A program made the translations under genes and the position numbers. A stretch of 50,156 nt of DNA from Clostridia bacterium (lineage in GTDB: Bacteria; Bacillota; Clostridia; Christensenellales; CAG-138), in NCBI GenBank assembly GCA_017428025.1, contig JAFRRO010000028.1, positions 67,304-117,459 on the forward strand. Reading direction: 5' to 3'. Under the pieces are notes generated by a model. The model was not told the origin of the DNA. It saw only the letters and a list, made by a program, of their open reading frames with translations, and searched no databases. Below, piece after piece: positions 34,732 through 43,160 of this stretch (position 1 is the stretch's first letter; every line of letters starts with the position of its first letter).

Positions 34732-35658
34732 ATGGAGATGCGGGCAATTTATGCGGAATGTCTTGACAGGCTGATGGAGCAGGACAAACACGTCGTGCTT
34801 TTGGACGCGGACCTTGCGAAGGCGAGCGGCACGATCAAGCTGCGCGAAAAATACTACGGCACGCAGATCTTCGACTGCGGCGTTGCCGAACAGAACATGG
34901 CGTCGATCGCGGCGGGATTATCGAGTTACGGGTTCAAGCCGTGGATCGAGAGCTTTACGCCGTTTGCGACGCGCCGCATCTGCGATCAGATCGCGATCTC
35001 GATCGCCTATGCAAAGCAGAACGTCAAGATCGTCGGCACCGATCCGGGCATCTCGGCGGAGCTGAACGGCGGCACGCACATGAGCATGGAGGACATCGGC
35101 GTACTGCGTTCGATCCCCGGCATCGTGATCTTCGAGCCGGTCGACGGCGTACAGCTTCGTGCCGCCATGCCGGTTCTGAACGCGTACGACGGATGCGTCT
35201 ACATCCGTTTGTTCCGAAAGCAGCTGCCCGACGTGTTCGGCGAGGGCTACGCCTTCGACCTGTTCAAGGCGGATCAACTGCGCGACGGCAGGGACCTTTC
35301 GATCTTCGTCTCCGGCATGCTGACCAAGGACGTTCTGGACGCGGCGGAAGCGCTCGAAGCCGAGGGAATCTCCTGCGACGTCTGGAATATCCACACGATC
35401 AAGCCGGTCGACCGCGAGAGCGTAATCGCGTCGGCAAGAAAGACCGGCGCGGTGCTGACCGTCGAAAACCACAACGTCATCGGCGGACTGCGCTCGGCGG
35501 TGCTCGAAACGCTGGCGGAAGATCGGATTCCGGTCAAGGGCGTCGGGATCACGGACCGCTTCGGCGAAGTCGGCAAGCTCCCCTATCTCAAGGAAGCGAC
35601 GGGACTGACGAAAGAAAACATCATCAAAACCGCAAAAGAAGCCATATTGCTCAAATAA
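34732..35658 (+). CDS. Transketolase C-terminal subunit (candidate sulfotransketolase SqwH-like)
   Basis: The 308-residue protein carries the pyrimidine-binding domain of transketolase with the activating Glu in FDCGVAEQNMASIAAGL near residue 50, FTPFATRR near 78, and a C-terminal transketolase fold (CDVWNIHTIKPVD then ENHNVIGGL). An ATG at 34726 overlaps the previous stop as ATGA, but the GGGGAGG lies only 1 nt before it. The ATG at 34732 is 7 nt from the same site and is preferred. Tight coupling to the N-subunit implies an equal-ratio complex. Substrate-binding residues for a phosphate or sulfonate cannot be judged by eye. Confidence 0.88.
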   Translation: MEMRAIYAECLDRLMEQDKHVVLLDADLAKASGTIKLREKYYGTQIFDCGVAEQNMASIAAGLSSYGFKPWIESFTPFATRRICDQIAISIAYAKQNVKIVGTDPGISAELNGGTHMSMEDIGVLRSIPGIVIFEPVDGVQLRAAMPVLNAYDGCVYIRLFRKQLPDVFGEGYAFDLFKADQLRDGRDLSIFVSGMLTKDVLDAAEALEAEGISCDVWNIHTIKPVDRESVIASARKTGAVLTVENHNVIGGLRSAVLETLAEDRIPVKGVGITDRFGEVGKLPYLKEATGLTKENIIKTAKEAILLK

Positions 35659-35673
35659 CAGGAGGATTTTCGG

Positions 35674-36150
35674 ATGAAACTGGCAATCGGAAGCGACAAA
35701 TCGGGCTTTGCCGTCAAGGAAGCGGTCAAAGCGTATCTCAAAGAAGCAGGCGTCGAATTTGACGATCTCGGCACCGTCGACCTCAACGAGGTCCATCCCT
35801 ACTATCGCGTGGCGGGCGACGTCGCGCCCAAGGTGCAGGACGGCACCTATGAGAAGGCGATCCTGATCTGCGGCACCGGCGCGGGCATGAGCGTCGTCGC
35901 GAACAAGTTCAAGGGCGTCCACGCCGTGGCGTGCGAAAGCCTCTACGCCGCGAAGATGGCGCGCGCGATCAACAACGCGAACGTGCTGTGCATGGGCGGC
36001 TGGATCGTCGGACCGGAGATGGCGATCGAGATGGTCAAGATGTTTCTCAAGACCGACTGGTGTCAGGACCTCGAGGACTGGCGCGCAGTGAATATGCACA
36101 AATTCGCCGCCGAAGTCAAGGCGATCGAGGACCGGATCTATGGCGCTTGA
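35674..36150 (+). CDS. RpiB/LacAB-family isomerase (candidate SqwI-like)
   Basis: The 158-residue protein has the RpiB/LacAB signature: SDKSGFAVKEAVKAYL at the N-terminus, the catalytic Cys in ILICGTGAGMS near 66, and CESLYAAKMARAINNANVL near 100. Housekeeping members interconvert ribose-5-P and ribulose-5-P. In the sulfo-TK route a homologue converts 4-deoxy-4-sulfoerythrose to the ketose, so that transketolase can cut again. It is placed directly after the transketolase genes and overlaps the alcohol dehydrogenase by 11 nt, which favours a pathway-specific isomerase. The N-terminus differs from ordinary RpiB (DKSGF instead of DHAGF). Confidence 0.85.
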   Translation: MKLAIGSDKSGFAVKEAVKAYLKEAGVEFDDLGTVDLNEVHPYYRVAGDVAPKVQDGTYEKAILICGTGAGMSVVANKFKGVHAVACESLYAAKMARAINNANVLCMGGWIVGPEMAIEMVKMFLKTDWCQDLEDWRAVNMHKFAAEVKAIEDRIYGA

Positions 36151-37237
36151 GTTTCTCTATTCGCAGCCGGTGAAGATCCGCTTCGGCTGCGGCAGCCGCG
36201 GGGAACTTTCGACGATCCTCGCCTCGCTCGGCGTACAGCGCTGTCTCGTCGTATGCGACCGGTTTCTGCGCCCGACCGCGGAAGCCATGCAGAAGGACAC
36301 GCCCCGGATTGCGGCGATCTTCTCGGACGTCGAGGAAAACCCGCAGCTCAAAGGCGTTACCGCGTCGGTGCGACTGATTCGCGAACACAACATCGGCGCA
36401 GTCGTCGGCATCGGCGGCGGCAGCACGATGGACACGGCGAAGTTCGCCGCGGCGATCGCGGGCGAAAGCGACGATCCGCTGCCGTATTTTAAGGGCGAAC
36501 GCCCGTTTTCCGCCGCCCGCCTTCCGATGATCGCGATGCCGACCACCGCGGGCACCGGCAGCGAGGTCACGCAGGTGTCGGTCATGAGCAACGGCAAGGA
36601 AAAAAAGACGATCAACAATCCGGTCTTTATGCCGACCTATGCGATCGTCGATCCGGAGCTGACGTTGACCGTGCCGCCGCGCACGACGATGAACACGGGA
36701 CTGGACGCGATGGCGCACGCGCTCGAGGGCTACTGGAGCAAGCACCATCAGCCGGTTTCCGATCTCTGCGCGATCGAGGCGGTACGGCTCGTTCTGGAAA
36801 ACCTGGAAACCGCGTACCGCGACGGAGCGAACCTTGCCGCGCGCGAACACATGTCGCTTGCGGCGCTCCTCGGCGGGCTCAGCTTTGCGCTACCCAAAAC
36901 CGCGGGCAGCCATGCGTGCAGCTATCCGCTTTCCGAGGATTACCATCTGCCGCACGGCGAAGCCTGCGCGTTCACGCTCGACAGCTTTGTGAAAATCAAC
37001 ACCGACGAACGGCTCGAAACGCTCTGCCGCCGCGTCGGACTGTCCGGCACGGACGAGCTTGCGGACCGCATCCGCGCGCTGAAAGCGCTCGGCGGGCTTC
37101 GCGTGACGCTTTCCGATCTCGGCGAGGTCGATCTCGACAAGCTTGCGCATGACGCGGCAATCCATCCGCTGATGCAGAACAATCCGGTCGCGATGGACGA
37201 GGCGGCGCTTAAGCGCATGTTTGCGGCGCTGCAATGA
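36140..37237 (+). CDS. Iron-type alcohol dehydrogenase (candidate sulfoacetaldehyde-type reductase, SqwF-like)
   Basis: The 365-residue protein is a group III metal-dependent ADH: GGGSTMDTAK near residue 95 (NAD binding), MPTTAGTGSE near 130, and metal ligands in GLDAMAHALEGYW (Asp and His, about 190), SHACSYPLSEDYHLPHGEA (two His, about 255-270). Members reduce short aldehydes; SarD, TauF and SqwF reduce sulfoacetaldehyde to isethionate. In this locus it would remove the two-carbon aldehyde left after the second transketolase cut and regenerate NAD+. It begins inside the end of the RpiB-like gene and its own stop overlaps the transporter start, so expression is tightly coupled. Confidence 0.88.
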   Translation: MALEFLYSQPVKIRFGCGSRGELSTILASLGVQRCLVVCDRFLRPTAEAMQKDTPRIAAIFSDVEENPQLKGVTASVRLIREHNIGAVVGIGGGSTMDTAKFAAAIAGESDDPLPYFKGERPFSAARLPMIAMPTTAGTGSEVTQVSVMSNGKEKKTINNPVFMPTYAIVDPELTLTVPPRTTMNTGLDAMAHALEGYWSKHHQPVSDLCAIEAVRLVLENLETAYRDGANLAAREHMSLAALLGGLSFALPKTAGSHACSYPLSEDYHLPHGEACAFTLDSFVKINTDERLETLCRRVGLSGTDELADRIRALKALGGLRVTLSDLGEVDLDKLAHDAAIHPLMQNNPVAMDEAALKRMFAALQ

Positions 37238-38157
37238 AGGACAGGGTTCGCGACATCTGCATGATCGCCGGCATGGTGCTGGCATGGTCGATCTACTATG
37301 CGGTCTCGAAACGCATGGTGGACATTACGGGCTCCGCATTTTCGACAGGGTTTCTGCTGCGCGCCGCCGCGCTGCTCTTTCTTACGATCCAGCTCGGCGT
37401 CACCGGCGGTTTCCGCGATCTGTTCCGGCAGGGCAGGGTGACGGTGATCCTTGTGATCATCGGCGTATTCGGGTTTCTGCTCGATCTGTTTGCAAACCTC
37501 GGCTACCGGTTCGGCGGCTCGCTCGGCACCGGCACGGCGCTTTTAAAAACCGACGTGCTGATGGTGAACCTGATCAGCGTTGCGATTTACCGCAAGCGTC
37601 TCTATGCCACCGACTGGATCGGCAGCATCCTGATGCTGATCGGCGTGCTGTTGGTGCTCGGGCTCGATTTCTCGGCGGTTTCGTTTCGGCCGACCGATCT
37701 GTTCTTTCTGCTGAGCGCGCTGTGCGTGACGGCGAACGCGTTCATCATCAAGGCGGCGCAGGAAAAGCACGCGCAGAAAGCGGATACGATCTCGTATTAC
37801 AACAACTTCGTCGTGCTGCTGCTGTTCGCGCTGTTCTCGGTCGCGCGCGGCGATCTCAAAGCGCTGCATCCCGCGGCGACGCCGGGCTTCTGGTGGCTTG
37901 TGCTTTTGGGCGGTCTTGCACAGACGTGCATCTATTTCTTCTATTACCGCAATCTCAGGCGTCACGAGGTCTGGATTGTCAAGCTGTGGCTTCTGCTCAT
38001 GCCGGTCGTGAGCACCCTGATCGGCGTCTTTTTGCTCAACGAAACGCTGACCGTGCAGAAATGCATCGGCATCGGCGTGGTACTCCTCGGCGCGGTGGTG
38101 ATTCTGCTGCGCGAAAAGCTGCATTCCCGTACGGAGGCGAACCATGGAAGGCGATAA
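37234..38157 (+). CDS. DMT/EamA-family transporter, candidate end-product exporter
   Basis: The 307-residue protein has about ten transmembrane helices in two EamA-like halves (first half ICMIAGMVLAWSIYYAVSK; second half starting after the YNNFVVLLLFALF segment), the usual drug/metabolite transporter length. It overlaps the alcohol dehydrogenase by ATGA and the ROK regulator by 14 nt. Sulfoglycolytic operons normally include an exporter for the sulfonate end product, usually TauE-like. A DMT protein in that position could export isethionate or whatever alcohol is formed (inference). Confidence 0.82.
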   Translation: MKDRVRDICMIAGMVLAWSIYYAVSKRMVDITGSAFSTGFLLRAAALLFLTIQLGVTGGFRDLFRQGRVTVILVIIGVFGFLLDLFANLGYRFGGSLGTGTALLKTDVLMVNLISVAIYRKRLYATDWIGSILMLIGVLLVLGLDFSAVSFRPTDLFFLLSALCVTANAFIIKAAQEKHAQKADTISYYNNFVVLLLFALFSVARGDLKALHPAATPGFWWLVLLGGLAQTCIYFFYYRNLRRHEVWIVKLWLLLMPVVSTLIGVFLLNETLTVQKCIGIGVVLLGAVVILLREKLHSRTEANHGRR

Positions 38158-39358
38158 CATGATGCGCTTGAAGCGCCAGAACCGCGGCGCGGTGCTCCGC
38201 TGTCTGCACCGGTACGACGGTCTTTCGAGAAAGAAGCTTGCGAACGAACTCGGTCTGACGCCCGCTGCGATCACCAAGATCGCCGCGGAGCTGATCGCGG
38301 AAGGGCTCGTGCGCGAGACCGGCGCCGTGTCGACCGGCGGCGTGGGGCGGCGGGAGATCACGCTTTCGCTGCAGCCCGACGCGCGCTGCGCGCTCGGCGT
38401 GTGGCTTGGGCTCGGCCGCGCGGTTCTCTCCGCGGTGCGGCTCGACGGCAGCGTGCTATTTTCGGAGGACGTTCTCCTTTCGGTCCCCGCAAACGCCGAA
38501 GCGACGGTGCGGCTGCTGTCCGATCTGCTGCTGATGCAGATACAGCGTCACGCCCTCCCGCGTGAGTGGATCGTCGGGCTCGGCATCGCCGTGCGCGGCG
38601 TGATCGGACAGGATCGGCGCACGGTCAAGAGCAGTTTTGACGCGCTCGACACAAACGATTTTCCGATCTGCGAACGGTTCGAGGCGCTGACCGGCTTTTC
38701 TGCGGTGCTGTCCAACAACGTGCGCGCGCTGTTTGCCGCCGAGCGCTTTTTCTCGCGCGAATCCGAAACGGGCAGCGCGCTGTTCGTACGCTGCGCATCC
38801 GGCATCGGCGCGGCGATCTCCGTGCGCGGACAGATTCTTTCCGGCAGCCGCGGACAGTGCGCCGAGATCGGGCATATTCCGGTGATCCGCCACGGCGGCA
38901 AGCCGTGCCACTGCGGCAAATCCGGGTGTCTGGAAACCATCGCCTCCCCCGCGGCGATCGTCGAGGACGCGCAGGCGCTGTTTTCCGAGGACCGCACGCC
39001 GCTGCTCTATGCGCGCGTCAACGGCAGGCGCGAAGCGGTGTCGCTGTCCGATGTGCTCGAAGCCGCGCAGGGCGGCGACGCGGGCGCTGCGTCCGTAACG
39101 GACCGCGCCGCCGACGCAATGGCAAACGCGCTGAAAAGCGTGATCTATCTCATCGATCCGGCGCGCATCGTGCTCTACGGACCGATTTTCGAGCATCCGT
39201 ATTTTCTCTCGCGGCTCAAGGCGGAGATGACCGTGGGCGTCGACGCCGCGCATGCGGTGCCGATGGAGAAGAGCCGGTTCAACAACACGCTCGAGGACAA
39301 GGCGGCGGGACTGCTTGCCGTCGCGAAATATCTGGAAAACGGAGGCGTTTCGGAATGA
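38144..39358 (+). CDS. ROK-family transcriptional repressor
   Basis: The 404-residue protein starts with a winged helix (RLKRQNRGAVLRCLHRYDG then LSRKKLANELGLTPAAITKI, about 8-60) followed by the ROK sugar-kinase-like fold, with the zinc motif CHCGKSGCLETIASP near 262 and a conserved GIGAAI sequence near 225. ROK repressors of this kind release DNA when a sugar binds. It is inside the transketolase operon, so it should be autoregulated. The ATTGATT repeats in the 33.8-kb divergent promoter are the best candidate operator. The ligand is probably the free sugar released by the GH31 enzyme (inference). Confidence 0.88.
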   Translation: MEGDNMMRLKRQNRGAVLRCLHRYDGLSRKKLANELGLTPAAITKIAAELIAEGLVRETGAVSTGGVGRREITLSLQPDARCALGVWLGLGRAVLSAVRLDGSVLFSEDVLLSVPANAEATVRLLSDLLLMQIQRHALPREWIVGLGIAVRGVIGQDRRTVKSSFDALDTNDFPICERFEALTGFSAVLSNNVRALFAAERFFSRESETGSALFVRCASGIGAAISVRGQILSGSRGQCAEIGHIPVIRHGGKPCHCGKSGCLETIASPAAIVEDAQALFSEDRTPLLYARVNGRREAVSLSDVLEAAQGGDAGAASVTDRAADAMANALKSVIYLIDPARIVLYGPIFEHPYFLSRLKAEMTVGVDAAHAVPMEKSRFNNTLEDKAAGLLAVAKYLENGGVSE

Positions 39359-40023
39359 ATGTATTGCTTGCTTTACAGAACGCGAACCCGAATCTGCGGC
39401 TGTATTCGGTATTCGATCCCGCGTTTCGTCCCTACGGACAGGTGCTGCCGGTCCGCGACGCGGCGCTGTTCGATGCGATCCGGCGCACGCCGATCCCCGA
39501 AAGCGGCAACTGCTACGTTGCGTCCGATCCGGCGCTTGAAGCGCTCGACGCCGTACGGGAGATCGGCCGTACCGTTTACGGCGGCATGCCGATCGAGGCG
39601 GGCTTCTGCAACGGACGCGGCTTTACGCTGAACGCCGAGGAATACCACAAATGCAGCGAGGTCAATTGCTCGACGACCGGTCTGGTGCTGCTTCTGGCGC
39701 TGCCGGAGGACGTGCACGAACGCACGCTCGATTCGAAGGACGTCAAGGGCTTTTACCTCCCGCCCGAAACGCCTGTCGAGATCTATCCGCGCGTGCTGCA
39801 CTTTGCGCCGTGCCGCAGTACGGCGGACGGTTTCAACTGTCTCGTCATTCTTACGCGCGGAACCAACGCCCCGCTGGATGCAATCGACACGACCGCCGAC
39901 GGCGAACGGGGGCTTTTGTGGATGCAGAACAAGTGGCTTCTCTGCCATCCCGACTCCCCGCAGGCGCAGAAAGGCGCATTTGTCGGGATTCGCGGCGAGA
40001 ATCTCCGGCTGTTGCTCGGCTGA
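39355..40023 (+). CDS. DUF4867-family (cupin-like) protein
   Basis: The 222-residue protein begins at an ATG that overlaps the ROK stop (ATGA) with GGAGG 9 nt upstream. It matches DUF4867 proteins: YGQVLPV, then MPIEAGFCNGRGFTLNAEEYH, CSEVNCSTTGLVLLLALPE, and VEIYPRVLHFAPCR in the second half. The spacing of His, Glu and Cys in the middle looks like a cupin metal site. Relatives often sit in sugar-isomerase operons, but the function is not established. Possible roles are a mutarotase or aldose-ketose isomerase for the same sugar, in which case it would compete with the FucI-like protein for the isomerase assignment. Confidence 0.75.
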   Translation: MNVLLALQNANPNLRLYSVFDPAFRPYGQVLPVRDAALFDAIRRTPIPESGNCYVASDPALEALDAVREIGRTVYGGMPIEAGFCNGRGFTLNAEEYHKCSEVNCSTTGLVLLLALPEDVHERTLDSKDVKGFYLPPETPVEIYPRVLHFAPCRSTADGFNCLVILTRGTNAPLDAIDTTADGERGLLWMQNKWLLCHPDSPQAQKGAFVGIRGENLRLLLG

Positions 40024-40038
40024 TCCGCCGCAGCGCTC

Positions 40039-40064
40039 CGCCGTTCCGGACGGAACGGCGTTTT
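40039..40064 (+). terminator. Terminator of the transketolase operon
   Basis: CGCCGTTCCG pairs perfectly with CGGAACGGCG and is followed by TTTTGCG. Confidence 0.85.
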
Positions 40065-40070
40065 GCGTTC

Positions 40071-40099
40071 TTGAACCGGCGGCAAAAGTGTGTTACACT
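40071..40099 (+). promoter_or_regulatory. Sigma-A promoter of the membrane protein gene at 40132
   Basis: TTGAAC (40071-40076), 17-bp spacer, TACACT (40094-40099), directly after the operon terminator. Confidence 0.75.
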
Positions 40100-40131
40100 G
40101 TTACCGGAAAAACGGTAAGGAGGAGACGGAT

Positions 40132-40800
40132 ATGTTTATATTCTGGGGCGACGGCTCGGAGGAGTCGAAAGCGCTGGTGGACGCGATCCGTGTGCGAAGC
40201 ACGGAAAACTTCAACTGGACGTTCATCTTCATTCTGGCGGTGGTCTTCTACGTCTACTGGTCGGAGATCCATAAGAAGAACAAAGAGGTCGTATTTGCTG
40301 GACTCGCGCTGTACGGCGTGCACTGGCTCTATGAGATCACAAACGCGGTGATCGCCAGGATCTTCGGCTATCCGCTGTGGGCGGTGTCCAACGAATCGAC
40401 CACGTTCATCCTGCTGATCGGCGTGTGCTGGGAGCTTTCGATGATGTTCTCGCTCGCGGGCATCATTTCGTTCAAGATGCTCCCACAGGACCGGACCAAG
40501 CGGTACTTTGCAAAGAACGGCCGAAAGGGCGTCAGCTGCAAGCTCGTCGGCGCGCTCGAAATGGCGCTGCTGTTTGCGCTGTTTGAGTCGTTCCTGGCGG
40601 GCACGAGCAACCGCTCCTTCATCTGGGTATACAAGTGGTGGGGCGTGATTCCCGTGTTCATCACGACCTACGTCCCGTTTTTCCTTGCAAGCAACTATGT
40701 GCCGGACATGGCGCCGAAGAAGCGGAACGCGTTTCTGATTGCCGAATGGGCGCTGGTTGCGGTGCTTCTTGCGGTGCTGATCCCCTGCGGGATCATCTGA
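40132..40800 (+). CDS. Multi-pass membrane protein of unknown function
   Basis: The 222-residue protein has about six or seven hydrophobic helices (first around residues 26-44, last around 200-220) with few charged loops. Conserved-looking features are FYVYWSEIHKKNKEVV and LYGVHWLYEITNAVI in the first half and ALFESFLAGTSNRSFIW in the second. I do not recognise the family. AAGGAGGA lies 7 nt before the ATG. Its own promoter and terminator make it a single-gene unit, separate from the sugar operon. Confidence 0.75.
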   Translation: MFIFWGDGSEESKALVDAIRVRSTENFNWTFIFILAVVFYVYWSEIHKKNKEVVFAGLALYGVHWLYEITNAVIARIFGYPLWAVSNESTTFILLIGVCWELSMMFSLAGIISFKMLPQDRTKRYFAKNGRKGVSCKLVGALEMALLFALFESFLAGTSNRSFIWVYKWWGVIPVFITTYVPFFLASNYVPDMAPKKRNAFLIAEWALVAVLLAVLIPCGII

Positions 40801-40841
40801 GCGTTTTTTCGTGATCCGAACGAACTGGCATCCAAATATTG

Positions 40842-40870
40842 AAGCCGCGGCTTTTGCCACGGCTTTTTTT
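40842..40870. terminator. Terminator between convergent genes
   Basis: AAGCCGCGGC pairs with GCCACGGCTT (one mismatch) across TTTT, followed by TTTTT. Confidence 0.75.
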
Positions 40871-40894
40871 GATGATATTCTTTCGGTTTTGCGG

Positions 40895-41743
40895 TCAGCA
40901 GTTGCCGGTGTAAACGAAGTCGAGAGCCTCGCGCGCGACGTTTGCGAGTCGATAGACGGTGCGGACCGGCGTCGCTTTGCGGTCCTGCATATGAAACCGC
41001 GGGAAAAAGCGAGAGATGTGCAGCGGCACGCCGGTTCCGTCTGGATTCTTGAGCCGCGCAACCCATTGCGAGAGCGCGCGCATCTCCTCCTCGCCGTCGT
41101 TTTCGCCCGGGACGATCAGCGTCGTCAGCTCGACATGACAGGTTTTGACCGCCGCTTCGATGAACGACATCACCTGCCGCCGGTCGCCGCCGAGCACCTC
41201 ATTGTAGTAGCGGTCGGTAAAGCCCTTGAGATCGATATTCATTGCATCGACGTACGGCTTCAGCTCATCCCAAACGGCAAGCTCGGCGGTGCCGTTCGTG
41301 ACGATGACGGTCATGAGCCCTTCGGCTTTCAAAAGCTTCGCCGTGTCGCGCACGAACTCATAGCCGATCAGCGGTTCGTTGTACGTGAACGCGACGCCGA
41401 TGTTGCCGCGGCTGCGCGTCCTGTTTGCGATCGCAGCAAGCGCCTCCGGCGCGATCGTTTCCGCCGTCAAGGCAAAGCGTTTCGCCTGCTCCGACCACGA
41501 AATCTCGTAATTCTGGCAGAACGGACAGCGCAGATTGCAGCCGAAGCTGCCGACGGACAGGATCATGCTGCCGGGAAAGAAGCGGTTGAGCGGCTTTTTC
41601 TCGATCGGATCGAGCGCCAGAGACGTGATCCTGCCGTAGTTGTACGCTTCCGTGCGCCCGTCCTTTGCGATGCGCCCGCCGCAGAAGCCGATCTGCCCTT
41701 CCTTAAGCCTGCAATGTCTGAAACAAACGCCGCACTCCGCCAT
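40895..41743 (-). CDS. amrS: AmmeMemoRadiSam system radical SAM enzyme
   Basis: The 282-residue protein is a radical SAM enzyme with the CNLRCPFCQN cluster motif near residue 70 and an N-terminal Cys-rich segment ECGVCFRHCRLKEGQIGFC. It lies 9 nt after a MEMO/AMMECR1 fusion gene, the exact partner combination of the AmmeMemoRadiSam system. The system probably modifies a substrate in two or three steps, but its product is not established. GAGAGG precedes the ATG. The protein is also related to the activating enzymes of glycyl-radical proteins, but context decides. Confidence 0.92.
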   Translation of the reverse strand: MAECGVCFRHCRLKEGQIGFCGGRIAKDGRTEAYNYGRITSLALDPIEKKPLNRFFPGSMILSVGSFGCNLRCPFCQNYEISWSEQAKRFALTAETIAPEALAAIANRTRSRGNIGVAFTYNEPLIGYEFVRDTAKLLKAEGLMTVIVTNGTAELAVWDELKPYVDAMNIDLKGFTDRYYNEVLGGDRRQVMSFIEAAVKTCHVELTTLIVPGENDGEEEMRALSQWVARLKNPDGTGVPLHISRFFPRFHMQDRKATPVRTVYRLANVAREALDFVYTGNC

Positions 41744-41752
41744 ATCAACCTC

Positions 41753-43138
41753 TCAAAAATGCCGCACGACCTCGAACCGTTCGAGCGTGTACGGCTCGTC
41801 CTCGCGGATGCCGCCCTTTTGCCGCGCGATGCGGATCTGTTCCTCCACGGTATCCACGCCGTCCAGATTCGGAAGCAGCAGTCCGCGCTTCCGCCCGCAG
41901 CTGACGATGACGCCGTAGCGCTTCACGTCGAGCGCATCCGGCGAATCGATCGGTTCCGTTTCGCCGAGCACGTCCACGCTGATCTCGAGCCCGCTCAGTT
42001 CCTTTGCGGTGACCGGCGAAAAGCGCGGATCGTACGAACAGGCGCTGACGGCGTTTTCGATGATCTCCTCCGCGACATTTTTGCGCGTCGGTGCGATCGT
42101 GCCGATGCAACCGCGCAGCCGTCCGTCCTTGTGCAGGGAGACAAACACCCCCGCGCGCGCGGACAGCAGTTCGTCCGGCAGTCCGTCCGGCACGGAAATG
42201 CGCTCGCGCCGCAGCACCCATGCGGTGACGGACGCCCGCGCAAGCCTGACGTACGCGTCGCTCTTCTCCGCTTTCTCGCGGCATTCGCGCTCCGTCCGTT
42301 CGCGGTACGCGTCCAGAAAACGCCGGCTTTCGTCCGCGCCGTCCGGATAGAACGTGCAGATGCCGTAGCCGACGCCGGTTACGTCCTGATGCGACAGCGC
42401 CGTTGCTTTTACCTTCAGCCCGTCGAACGCACCCGCCATGATCACAAACGACCGGTGTCCGCACTCCGCCGCCTTTTCGCAGAAGGTCTCGTCAAATTCC
42501 AGCAGCTCGCCGAACGCCGCGCGTCCGCACACGTCCATGATGCGGCGGTCGTATTCCGGTCCCTCCGGGGCGAATCCGTACGGTCCGTACGGCTGCAGCT
42601 TGTGCGAAAGGTCCCCGCTTGCGATCAGCACCGCCCGCGTTCCGGTGTCCTCGACGGCTCGGGCGATCAGCTGCCCCAGCCGGTAATGGTCGCAGAGCGA
42701 CAGTCCGGACAGCCCGATGCGTACAAGCTTCCCGCCCGCATATTTCTGCCGGATGAACCACAGCGGCACCATCGTGCCGTGATCGAGCGCCGCGTCCCGC
42801 TCGCCGAGCGTGCCCGCGGGGAAATCCTCCGCGTCCGCGAGCTCCGAGATACGCTGTACAAGCGCCGTGTCGTACCGCTCCGAAAACCGCACGCCGCCCG
42901 CGCGAAACTGCCGGAACGAACCGGACGCGCCGCTGCCGGGCGAGATGTGAAAGTAATCCGCGTACATGACGGAATGCGGACTGGTGACGATCAGCGTGTC
43001 CGGCTTGAGCGCGGCGATCTCATCGGCCACGCGCTCGTATGATCGCGTCGTTTCCGAAATCTGTTCTTCGCTTCCCCGCCCGACGTCCGGAACGATCATC
43101 GGCGGATGCGGAACCATAAATGCGGCAAGTATCGCCAT
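41753..43138 (-). CDS. MEMO-AMMECR1 fusion protein of the AmmeMemoRadiSam system
   Basis: The 461-residue protein joins a MEMO/LigB-like dioxygenase-fold domain (about 1-270, with MVPHPPMIVPDVGRG at the start and IASGDLSHKLQPYGPYGF near 160) to an AMMECR1 domain (about 290-461, with SLHKDGRLRGCIGTIAP and CSYDPRFSPV). The ATG at 43138 has AAAGGAGG 6 nt upstream; the frame extends further but without a ribosome site. Fusions of these two domains are known in Clostridia. It is followed at once by the radical SAM gene, forming a two-gene operon whose chemistry is still undefined. Confidence 0.9.
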   Translation of the reverse strand: MAILAAFMVPHPPMIVPDVGRGSEEQISETTRSYERVADEIAALKPDTLIVTSPHSVMYADYFHISPGSGASGSFRQFRAGGVRFSERYDTALVQRISELADAEDFPAGTLGERDAALDHGTMVPLWFIRQKYAGGKLVRIGLSGLSLCDHYRLGQLIARAVEDTGTRAVLIASGDLSHKLQPYGPYGFAPEGPEYDRRIMDVCGRAAFGELLEFDETFCEKAAECGHRSFVIMAGAFDGLKVKATALSHQDVTGVGYGICTFYPDGADESRRFLDAYRERTERECREKAEKSDAYVRLARASVTAWVLRRERISVPDGLPDELLSARAGVFVSLHKDGRLRGCIGTIAPTRKNVAEEIIENAVSACSYDPRFSPVTAKELSGLEISVDVLGETEPIDSPDALDVKRYGVIVSCGRKRGLLLPNLDGVDTVEEQIRIARQKGGIREDEPYTLERFEVVRHF

Positions 43139-43160
43139 CGGTTGCCTCCTTTGTCTGCCC

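Noticed and set aside
40811..43042. 743-codon plus-strand open frame
   Set aside because: Antisense to the radical SAM and MEMO-AMMECR1 genes; no ribosome site or recognisable domain.
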